DNA from: a virus
Strand: one strand, 5' to 3'
Length of the DNA: 24,663 nt
IMG/VR virus record: IMGVR_UViG_3300047379_000441
Coordinates: 1 to 24,663 of that record
Shown: positions 1 to 4,054 of the stretch, one piece after another
Numbering within the stretch: the stretch's first letter is position 1
Layout of the letters: every line of letters begins with the position of its first letter
The notes under the pieces: generated by a model
The model's input: only the letters and a program-made list of their open reading frames with translations
Databases searched by the model: none
What the model was told of the DNA's origin: nothing
Program-made: the position numbers and the translations under genes

Positions 1-1
1 T

Positions 2-688
2 ATATTTCCAACCAGTGTATATGTTGGAGAGATGGAAGATCATGCACGGCACAAGGAAGTATTTTATAGAGAGATCTATCCAAAGTATGAGTTTCCACGT
101 ATAGAAGAAAGCAGTGGAGATATTAACACTGTATCGGAACACGAGGGTAAACCGATTATTCATACGGAAGAATGTGCGGTGGCAATGATGAAAGAGATCA
201 CCAAACATATTAAGATCTATTATATGGAGATCTTAGGATTAAGGGATGTATTTGATGTTTATCATACAAAGAGTTGGATCTCAAGGAGTTATGGTAGTGA
301 GGAATTAATTCCAGAGCATCTACATGCCCCAGCACATATATCTTATGCCTATTATGTAAATGCCCCAGAAGGATCACATGCATTATCATTTTATGATAAG
401 AAGAAGGGTAATGAGTTATTTCAGAGTGTACTTGATTACTACCATGAGGATGATACATTCATAGATCAGTATACATTTGAATCAACTCAGAAGTATTCTC
501 TTCATACTAAAGAAGGAACAATATGCATATTTCCAAGTAAGACTCCTCATGGGACAGATTCTGTATCCGAGGTTTTTTCTGGCGAGCGACTTGCGATTTC
601 CGGTGACTGTATCATAACGCTCAAAGAATCAGAGAAGATGAAGTATTCGGTGGGGTATATAAACCCGAAGTATTGGCGCACTTATTAG
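2..688 (+). CDS. 2-oxoglutarate/Fe(II)-dependent oxygenase, 5' end outside window
   Basis: Probable 2OG-Fe(II) oxygenase of the type common in cyanophages, using 2-oxoglutarate and O2 to hydroxylate an unknown substrate. The first ATG is at 32, but the frame stays open to base 2 and the upstream codons read IFPTSVYVGE, the usual N-terminal strand of this family, so the true start very likely lies left of the window. Numbering from the ATG at 32, the metal-binding segment is H96-L-H98 in EHLHAPAHISYAYYVN. The distal histidine is H173 in FPSKTPHG, and R186 in GERLAIS is the expected 2-oxoglutarate contact. Strand order and spacing (about 75 residues between the His groups) fit a double-stranded beta-helix fold. 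The stop overlaps by 4 bases the end of the convergent gene at 685-1407. Family assignment is fairly firm; the substrate is unknown. Confidence 0.82.
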   Translation: MFPTSVYVGEMEDHARHKEVFYREIYPKYEFPRIEESSGDINTVSEHEGKPIIHTEECAVAMMKEITKHIKIYYMEILGLRDVFDVYHTKSWISRSYGSEELIPEHLHAPAHISYAYYVNAPEGSHALSFYDKKKGNELFQSVLDYYHEDDTFIDQYTFESTQKYSLHTKEGTICIFPSKTPHGTDSVSEVFSGERLAISGDCIITLKESEKMKYSVGYINPKYWRTY

Positions 689-1407
689 ACGTAGAACCAC
701 ATATAACCACGCCATGTGTATCTACCTTTACTTTTAAGAGATGCTGTTAATGTGGTTCCGTGAGTGCCATTCCCTAAACGTCTGATAGCATCTGCTTTAG
801 ATTCAAAGAAGATCTCTTCCCATGTGATCTTATGAATACCTTTCACTGGTTTCTTTTTAGTTTTGTGTTCAAGCAGCTTCCATCTATGACCATATGAGAT
901 GTAACCCTTACGTGCTGATTTTAGTATGTTAGCGTTACGGTTTGGATTACCTGCAAGTTCTGCTGCCGCAACTCTTGCATTCTCCCACTCTTTTAATTCG
1001 CCTGTTTCTATGTTCATACTCTGAATACGTATACCAGAGTGTTTACCAGTTCCTCTATTTTCATCTGTAAATGTAGGAAGATTCTTAGGTTTCTTCTCTA
1101 TAACTGTAAAGGTCTTAGTAGGAGGTTCTTCTATTATAATATTACTACTGTCATTGTATTCTGGTTTATATCTTCCTATCCAATACTCTGTTTTCTCAAT
1201 AAGATCTAATTCATTACAGGCATCTATTTCTTTTATATTGAATGTATGATTACCATACTTACGCATTGCAATATGTAATGGTTCTCTGGACATACGCCTT
1301 GCACACTCAATATGGTGTTTCCACTCTTTATTGAGCATACTTGTGGTGTTTCCGATGTATTTGTGTCCTGTATCGGTGTTGATGATTAGATATACACTGC
1401 CTTGCAA
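685..1407 (-). CDS. GIY-YIG homing-endonuclease-like protein, probably catalytically impaired
   Basis: Resembles free-standing GIY-YIG endonucleases of T4-like phages (I-TevI and Seg types). Residues 4-90 form the GIY-YIG domain: SVYLI, then KYIGNTT, KYGNHTF, and EKTEYWIGRYKPEYN. Two C-terminal repeats follow, of the NUMOD/intron-encoded-nuclease-repeat kind, about 125-180 (ENARVAAAELAG, GHRWKLLE) and 187-240 (ESKADAIRRLGNG, RGYMWFYV); these would bind DNA. The start is TTG at 1407, chosen because a strong Shine-Dalgarno GGAGG sits six bases upstream on the reverse strand and the GIY strand begins at residue 4. Aligned by eye to I-TevI, the catalytic Arg27 position is Glu28 and the metal-binding Glu75 position is Thr73 (a Glu lies one residue later). 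It may therefore be a degenerate or purely DNA-binding protein. It lies opposite to all its neighbours. Confidence 0.8.
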   Translation of the reverse strand: MQGSVYLIINTDTGHKYIGNTTSMLNKEWKHHIECARRMSREPLHIAMRKYGNHTFNIKEIDACNELDLIEKTEYWIGRYKPEYNDSSNIIIEEPPTKTFTVIEKKPKNLPTFTDENRGTGKHSGIRIQSMNIETGELKEWENARVAAAELAGNPNRNANILKSARKGYISYGHRWKLLEHKTKKKPVKGIHKITWEEIFFESKADAIRRLGNGTHGTTLTASLKSKGRYTWRGYMWFYV

Positions 1408-1427
1408 AACTACCCTCCAGATGGTAT

Positions 1428-1435
1428 TATAAATA
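1428..1435 (+). promoter_or_regulatory. T4-type late promoter element, isolated
   Basis: Exact TATAAATA, the T4 late -10 consensus recognised by the phage late sigma factor (gp55 type). The same octamer occurs correctly placed before gp25 and gp8. Here no gene starts within 400 bases downstream, so transcription would begin near 1441 and run through the palindrome region into the small genes at 1843 and 2065. In A+T-rich DNA a chance match is quite possible. Confidence 0.35.
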
Positions 1436-1510
1436 ACGGTTATTTTATATTATCTAGGATATGTTGTATTTTAGAGAGTGTTTTTTATAATAATTTGAGT
1501 TAATGTATAA

Positions 1511-1542
1511 TGATTCTCAATTGCAATAAGTAATTCTCATTA
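1511..1542. repeat. two direct copies of an ATTCTCA motif
   Basis: TGATTCTCAA (from 1511) and TAATTCTCAT (from 1531) are direct repeats with starts 20 bases apart. The same core appears as a perfect inverted pair at 2255-2285. The core resembles a half-site of bacterial Fur boxes (TGAGAAT/ATTCTCA), but the arrangement is not canonical. They lie 104-135 bases upstream of the endonuclease start on the reverse strand, so could be operators for it. Confidence 0.35.
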
Positions 1543-1750
1543 ATGTTGGGTATTGCTGAGTATTGTGTGTTAATGTATGTTCTTATTGTAAGTTTAGCGA
1601 GCGTAGCATGGAACGCGGAGTTTGTCAACCCACGGGGCGCGATTTTCTGGGCGAGATTAGAAGATCTTATATACGCTACGAGATTTCTAGACTAGATATA
1701 TGTTACAATAATGACATAAGTCTCGACTATATACATATATACTACTATGC

Positions 1751-1906
1751 ATCTCGACGAGATATAGGTGTGACAAGAAGGTTGCAATCTCGTCGAAAAT
1801 ACAGTATAATCATAAAGTAAACTAATCAAATCTCGACGAGTTATGTACGACGATTACGATCTAGAATATTCATACACACCTGAATATACATATGATCTCG
1901 ACGAGA
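1751..1906. repeat. cluster of TCTCGACGAG palindromes
   Basis: Near-identical copies of a self-complementary element, ATCTCG-A-CGAGAT: complete at 1751-1763, 11 bases at 1830-1840, 12 bases at 1895-1906, and an opposite-centre variant ATCTCGTCGA at 1787-1796. Partial copies flank the cluster: TCTCGACTA at 1721, CTACGAGAT at 1676, ATCTCGCC near 2049. Spacing between the main copies is about 36, 43 and 65 bases. The copy at 1895 lies inside the small gene 1843-2022; the one at 1830 ends two bases before its ATG. The pattern suggests binding sites for a dimeric protein, or iteron-like repeats; no partner protein is evident. Confidence 0.6.
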
Positions 1907-2022
1907 CCTATGACATGTGGGCGCAATCATATAATGCGCTAGATGAAGACGTACAACAAGACGACGAATACGCACGAGATAATGACACATATGAGGCACT
2001 TGCGTATCGTCATTACGCATGA
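1843..2022 (+). CDS. small acidic tyrosine-rich protein, unknown function
   Basis: A 59-residue open frame from ATG 1843 to TGA 2020-2022, starting MYDDYDLEYS and ending YEALAYRHYA. It is strongly acidic (roughly one residue in three is Asp or Glu) and unusually rich in Tyr (about ten residues), with no membrane segment and no recognisable motif. The start lies right after a TCTCGACGAG palindrome (1830-1840), so a protein on that palindrome could block transcription or initiation. Only a weak GAG is available as ribosome-binding site. The next gene follows 42 bases later on the same strand. Reality is supported by frame length, biased composition typical of small phage proteins, and the head-to-tail arrangement. 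The reverse-strand frame across the same bases is judged a shadow. Confidence 0.5.
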   Translation: MYDDYDLEYSYTPEYTYDLDETYDMWAQSYNALDEDVQQDDEYARDNDTYEALAYRHYA

Positions 2023-2064
2023 TATAATACACACGTATACATCACACATCTCGCCACTAGACAC

Positions 2065-2220
2065 ATGTACACAACTACTAAGCGCCTGGTTAGTGTCACT
2101 CTCGATATAGAGTGTTATGATGACTTGCCCCTAGAAGATTACGACTGGAAAGAAGTCTTAGGTCTTGAAGGTGGCGAGAATGTTCATGTTAACATCAAAG
2201 AAATGGCAGATATGTATTGA
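2065..2220 (+). CDS. small conserved-looking phage protein, unknown function
   Basis: A 51-residue frame, ATG 2065 to TGA 2218-2220, starting MYTTTKRLVSVTLDIECYDD and containing LPLEDYDWKEVLGLEGGE, ending IKEMADMY. Alternating hydrophobic residues (RLVSVTLDI and NVHVNIKEM) suggest two beta strands around a short helix (DYDWKEVLGL). This layout recalls small cyanophage proteins I have seen, but I cannot name a family. It starts with the same MY dipeptide as the gene upstream. The stop is directly followed by the structured element at 2222-2308. No function proposed. Confidence 0.68.
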   Translation: MYTTTKRLVSVTLDIECYDDLPLEDYDWKEVLGLEGGENVHVNIKEMADMY

Positions 2221-2221
2221 T

Positions 2222-2308
2222 TGTGCCAGTTCGTGGACTGGTTTAAAGATGATCTATTCTCAATAGCAAGATCTTATTGAGAATAAAACCAATTGTAGAA
2301 GTGGCACA
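2222..2308 (+). repeat. structured intergenic element with nested hairpins
   Basis: Perfect outer arms TGTGCCA (2222-2228) and TGGCACA (2302-2308). Inside are CCAGT/ACTGG (2227-2240), TGGTTT (2239-2244) pairing with AAACCA (2286-2291), and a perfect 11-base hairpin TATTCTCAATA (2255-2265) / TATTGAGAATA (2275-2285) with a 9-base loop. The inner helices partly compete for bases, so alternative folds are possible. Overall size (87 bases) and a 7-bp closing stem resemble a tRNA, but no T-arm or D-arm is present. It could end transcription of 2065-2220 or act as a leader RNA or operator. Confidence 0.55.
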
Positions 2309-2344
2309 CAACCCCTTGCGGATTCGTTCGTGAGGGGTTATTGT
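2302..2344 (+). promoter_or_regulatory. recurring promoter cassette, copy 1
   Basis: TGGCACA (2302-2308) followed after 30 bases by TATTGT (2339-2344), here with TTGCGG (2317-2322) placed 16 bases before the -10-like box, a fair -35. The interval also forms a 7-bp hairpin, AACCCCT (2310-2316) with AGGGGTT (2333-2339) and a 16-base loop, which overlaps the -10. It probably drives the gene at 2402. Alternatively the hairpin is a terminator. Confidence 0.5.
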
Positions 2345-2401
2345 TATATCAAGTTCAAAAAAGTTCTCTTGAAAACTTTCACTCCAAACCCACATCTGGA
2401 A

Positions 2402-2545
2402 ATGTTAATGCAACGGGAACAATTGATGGAAGATATTGACTCAATTGTTGATGGTGAACTTAGTGGTATTATTAGTGATGGATTGAGAGATGAATTGGTA
2501 AGACGCCTATGTGATGCCGTATGTAAAAACTTCCCTGCTAAGTAA
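2402..2545 (+). CDS. small protein, unknown function
   Basis: A 47-residue product if translation starts at ATG 2402 (MLMQREQLMEDIDSI). A second ATG at 2408 is also possible. The frame is open further upstream to a GTG at 2330, but that part overlaps the hairpin and the TATTGT box, so I chose the internal ATG. The sequence is predicted mostly helical: QREQLMEDIDSIVDGELSGI, then DGLRDELVRRLCDAVCKNF with two cysteines four residues apart. No zinc-finger or other named motif. It lies between cassette copies 1 and 2, so appears to be its own transcription unit. No function proposed. Confidence 0.6.
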   Translation: MLMQREQLMEDIDSIVDGELSGIISDGLRDELVRRLCDAVCKNFPAK

Positions 2546-2550
2546 CACTA

Positions 2551-2574
2551 TGTGCCAAAAGTATTAGTGGCACA
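2551..2574 (+). repeat. TGTGCCA/TGGCACA hairpin
   Basis: Perfect 7-bp inverted repeat, 2551-2557 and 2568-2574, with a 10-base loop, starting five bases after the stop of the gene at 2402-2545. This is the simplest version of the hairpin that closes the elements at 2222-2308, 3141-3184 and 3580-3624. There is no T-run after it, so it is not a classical intrinsic terminator. Confidence 0.6.
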
Positions 2575-2608
2575 GTAAATGAGCACGGTTCTGAAAATCG
2601 TGTATTGT
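2568..2608 (+). promoter_or_regulatory. recurring promoter cassette, copy 2
   Basis: TGGCACA (2568-2574), then exactly 28 bases, then TATTGT (2603-2608). A second GCAC (2583-2586) lies 13 bases after the GCAC of TGGCACA and 16 bases before TATTGT, in the place of a -35. The leader after the box shares TTTCA and TCAAACAA with copy 4, and both leaders are 28 bases long. Confidence 0.6.
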
Positions 2609-2636
2609 AGTTTCAAGTCAAACAATTCTCTTCAAA

Positions 2637-2786
2637 ATGGATTACGACACTTTCGACACTGATGTTTTTTCTGAGATCAATGACATGCCAGGTGAGATTT
2701 ATGATGTGATTGAATACAAAGAAGAATATGAAGATGATAAGAAGTTTGATGTAGAAGGTTATATTAACGGGAAAGTTGATTACTAA
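2637..2786 (+). CDS. small acidic protein, unknown function
   Basis: A 49-residue frame, ATG 2637 to TAA 2784-2786, starting MDYDTFDTDV and ending YINGKVDY. It is very acidic, with Asp and Glu clusters (IEYKEEYEDDKKFDVEG). No membrane segment or known motif. It follows promoter cassette copy 2 by 28 bases, matching the geometry of copy 4 and its gene at 3688, which supports this start. No Shine-Dalgarno is visible (leader TTCAAA before ATG). Downstream, a weak GAGGG/CCCTC inverted repeat (2795-2799 and 2822-2826) precedes the next gene. Small acidic early proteins of phages often bind host enzymes, but nothing here shows that specifically. Confidence 0.62.
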   Translation: MDYDTFDTDVFSEINDMPGEIYDVIEYKEEYEDDKKFDVEGYINGKVDY

Positions 2787-2850
2787 GTAACATCGAGGGC
2801 TGCACAGTATTAAGCGTAAGACCCTCCAAACATTTTCTCTTTTTAACCTC

Positions 2851-3132
2851 ATGAACTACACTCTCAAGCAACTTCAAGACCGTGTATCAAGTATGATCAA
2901 AGAATTGGGAGAAGATGCAGAATGTGGCGCGTGGATTTATACCAAGAATGATTGTCATTTGAAGGATGAAAATGGTGAGATTGATTATGATAACAACATA
3001 GAAGATCCTGAGTTGGTTAGACGTATCTTTGATGATGTAGGAAACATTGATTACATCTATCAGGTGATTCAAGAGAGTGTGGATGAAGTCGTAGAAGAGC
3101 AATGGATGGCATATCAACACGAGTTAGTGTAA
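2851..3132 (+). CDS. acidic phage protein, unknown function
   Basis: A 93-residue protein starting MNYTLKQLQDRVSSMIKELG. Predicted order: an N-terminal helix (LKQLQDRVSSMIKELGEDAE), a short strand (CGAWIYTKND), an acidic loop (LKDENGEIDYDNNIED), and C-terminal helices (ELVRRIFDDVG, YIYQVIQESVDEVVEEQWMAY). It is acidic overall, with two cysteines (near 24 and 34). No catalytic motif recognised. Start ATG 2851 follows a T/C-rich leader without a clear Shine-Dalgarno. The gap from 2787 lacks the TGGCACA-N28-TATTGT cassette, although TGCACA occurs at 2801, so it may be co-transcribed with the gene at 2637. The reverse-strand frame over the same bases is a shadow. Confidence 0.72.
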   Translation: MNYTLKQLQDRVSSMIKELGEDAECGAWIYTKNDCHLKDENGEIDYDNNIEDPELVRRIFDDVGNIDYIYQVIQESVDEVVEEQWMAYQHELV

Positions 3133-3140
3133 GGCACTAA

Positions 3141-3184
3141 GTGTCACAAACCAGTCGGCTGCCGACCAGTTGGATAGGTGGCAC
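3141..3184 (+). repeat. intergenic hairpin element, longer form A
   Basis: Outer arms GTGTCAC (3141-3147) and GTGGCAC (3178-3184) pair over 7 bases with one G-U. Inside, AACCAGTCGG and CCGACCAGTT pair 8 of 10 around CTG. The nearby GGCACTAAGTGTC (3133-3145) adds a short palindrome. The element is nearly duplicated at 3580-3624, and lies just after the stop of the gene at 2851. Confidence 0.6.
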
Positions 3185-3219
3185 ACGAAATGGGCACAGG
3201 GGCGGAAACCGTGTATTGT
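3179..3219 (+). promoter_or_regulatory. recurring promoter cassette, copy 3
   Basis: TGGCACA (3179-3185), 28 bases, TATTGT (3214-3219). The second GCAC is at 3194-3197, again 13 bases after the first and 16 before the box. The ATG of the next gene is only six bases past the box, so a transcript starting at the usual distance would be leaderless. Confidence 0.55.
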
Positions 3220-3225
3220 AGACAC

Positions 3226-3405
3226 ATGAACAAAACCAACCTTTTTTCCGATTCCAATCTGACCGAACTTCAGGACTTTATGTTTGACACTATGCTACCT
3301 GCTGAAATGTGTGTAGATTGGTTCTGCGAACGTTTCAACGTTAGCGCAACTGATGAAGTCATTGATTTTGTCGTTGATTCACACTTTGCATTCTTCGGTA
3401 ACTGA
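3226..3405 (+). CDS. small protein, unknown function
   Basis: A 59-residue product from ATG 3226 (MNKTNLFSDSNLTELQDF) to TGA 3403-3405. The frame is open back to 3178, but that part is the promoter cassette, so the ATG at 3226 is preferred. The sequence is acidic and helical: NLTELQDFMFDTMLPAEM, CVDWFCERFNVS, TDEVIDFVVDSHFAFFGN. CVDWFCERF has two cysteines five residues apart. No known family recognised. The start is so close to the TATTGT box that translation may begin at the 5' end of the mRNA; otherwise the internal ATG at 3280 is an option. Confidence 0.65.
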   Translation: MNKTNLFSDSNLTELQDFMFDTMLPAEMCVDWFCERFNVSATDEVIDFVVDSHFAFFGN

Positions 3406-3439
3406 CACTAACCTCTCTGTTCTTCATTAACACAAACTC

Positions 3440-3571
3440 ATGCGTATTTGTCTTTCTGCCATTGTTATTTTGTTAGGTGCCAATCTTCTCATCGATCTAT
3501 TAGATTCTGATATGATGGAAGTCATCAACGAAAGAAACGAAACGATTCAAAGACAAATTGATGCAATGTGA
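3440..3571 (+). CDS. small single-pass membrane peptide
   Basis: A 43-residue frame, ATG 3440 to TGA 3569-3571. Residues 3-21 (ICLSAIVILLGANLLIDLL) are one hydrophobic stretch long enough to cross a membrane or to serve as an uncleaved signal anchor. The remainder (DSDMMEVINERNETIQRQID) is charged and helical. It could sit in the host inner or thylakoid membrane; small phage membrane peptides of this kind often affect lysis timing or host transport, but nothing specific is shown here. It lies 34 bases after the gene at 3226 with no cassette between, suggesting co-transcription, and is followed by hairpin element B. Confidence 0.6.
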   Translation: MRICLSAIVILLGANLLIDLLDSDMMEVINERNETIQRQIDAM

Positions 3572-3579
3572 GGCACTAA

Positions 3580-3624
3580 GTGTCACAAACTGGTCGGCTG
3601 CCTGACCAGTTGGATAAGTGGCAC
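3580..3624 (+). repeat. intergenic hairpin element, longer form B
   Basis: Outer arms GTGTCAC (3580-3586) and GTGGCAC (3618-3624). Inner stem AACTGGTC-GG with CC-T-GACCAGTT. Compared with form A at 3141, the left inner arm differs (CTGGTC versus CCAGTC) and restores pairing with the constant right arm, while a T is inserted near the loop. The shared flank GGCACTAAGTGTCACAAA shows the two are copies of one element. Confidence 0.62.
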
Positions 3625-3659
3625 ACAAAAGACGCACGGCGCTCAAAATGCCCTATTGT
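3619..3659 (+). promoter_or_regulatory. recurring promoter cassette, copy 4
   Basis: TGGCACA (3619-3625), 28 bases, TATTGT (3654-3659). The second GCAC is at 3634-3637, 13 bases after the first and 16 before the box. A 28-base leader leads to ATG 3688 and matches the leader of copy 2 (TTTCA, then TCAAACAA). Confidence 0.6.
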
Positions 3660-3687
3660 ACTTTCAGATCAAACAACGACACCAAAC

Positions 3688-4005
3688 ATGCGTAAGATCG
3701 AAACCCAGATGGTCGCAGCAATCCAGAACGACGAGCGTTGGTCATCTGCTAACACGACGGTCATCCCTGGATGGGAGGGAACCTCTGACGTGTATCTCCA
3801 CGGTAGCAGAATTGCCACGATCGGTCAAGATTGGATGCAATTGTTTGACGGTGGGTATCAATCAAAGACAACTAAGTCACGCCTGAATGCATTACTTTCT
3901 GCCTTCGGAATGGACGGTGAGTATGTTTTTCAAAAGAACTTTCAGTGGTTTGTAAACTATCAGGGATCACCGATTCCTTTCTTTGACGGTATGCGGTTGG
4001 CATAG
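3688..4005 (+). CDS. conserved phage hypothetical protein
   Basis: A 105-residue product starting MRKIETQMVAAIQND. The open frame extends to 3580, but that part is hairpin and promoter DNA, so ATG 3688 is chosen. Visible blocks: an N-terminal helix (RKIETQMVAAIQNDERW), WSSANTTV, VYLHGSRIATI, then KTTKSRLNALLSAFG and VFQKNFQWFVNYQGS. The pattern of a small beta domain with an LHG-x-x-IA strand and a T-x-x-RLNALL helix recalls a small protein family seen in cyanophages and some cyanobacteria, whose function I do not know. It is more G+C rich than the late genes. It sits between promoter cassettes 4 and 5, so is likely monocistronic and expressed early or mid-infection. Confidence 0.82.
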   Translation: MRKIETQMVAAIQNDERWSSANTTVIPGWEGTSDVYLHGSRIATIGQDWMQLFDGGYQSKTTKSRLNALLSAFGMDGEYVFQKNFQWFVNYQGSPIPFFDGMRLA

Positions 4006-4048
4006 TGGCACACTGCCACCCCAGAACGCCCCCCTTACCGACTACAAT
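4006..4048 (+). promoter_or_regulatory. recurring promoter cassette, copy 5 (variant)
   Basis: TGGCACA (4006-4012), whose T directly follows the stop of the gene at 3688, then 30 bases, then TACAAT (4043-4048). GTGGCA-CAC-TGCCAC makes a tight hairpin here. The second GCAC is missing and the interval is C-rich. The ATG at 4055 is six bases past the box, so the transcript may be leaderless. Confidence 0.45.
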
Positions 4049-4054
4049 TTGGAT

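Larger units (their letters stand above)
1408..1842. other. gene-poor intergenic region
   Basis: No convincing coding sequence in 435 bases. The left 150 bases are very A+T rich and hold the endonuclease ribosome-binding site (reverse strand), a TATAAATA element and two ATTCTCA repeats. Bases about 1596-1660 are unexpectedly G+C rich (AACGCGGAG, ACGGGGCGCG). The right part holds the first copies of a TCTCGACGAG palindrome. I could not fold any of it into a tRNA: no T-arm sequence of the GGTTCGANTCC kind was found on either strand. An open frame at 1608-1820 exists but looks fortuitous. Confidence 0.6.

Noticed and set aside
1563-1820. Open frame of 85 codons (TTG start; internal ATG at 1608)
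   Set aside because: No Shine-Dalgarno, odd composition, runs through the palindrome repeats (giving SRRD-like translations) and a G+C-rich block; looks like a chance frame in non-coding DNA. Kept open as unlikely.
1721-1906. CRISPR-like array from the TCTCGACGAG repeats
   Set aside because: Repeats are only 10-13 bases, unevenly spaced (36, 43, 65 bases) and partly inside a coding frame; this does not fit a CRISPR array.
1841-2032. Reverse-strand open frame opposite the gene at 1843
   Set aside because: The forward frame has phage-like composition and fits the head-to-tail gene order; the reverse frame is a shadow of Asp/Tyr-rich codons.
2222-2308. tRNA-like element (7-bp closing stem, 87 bases)
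   Set aside because: No T-arm (GGTTCGANTCC), no D-arm and no anticodon stem in the right place; the inner helices are positioned wrongly for a tRNA.
2613-2852. Reverse-strand frame with hydrophobic stretch
   Set aside because: It overlaps the forward gene at 2637 almost completely, and the hydrophobic stretch is the complement of Asp/Glu/Lys codons.
3983-4054. N-terminal extension of the KxDG gene
   Set aside because: It overlaps the preceding gene and the promoter cassette, and does not read like an enzyme N-terminus; ATG 4055 precedes the natural start.
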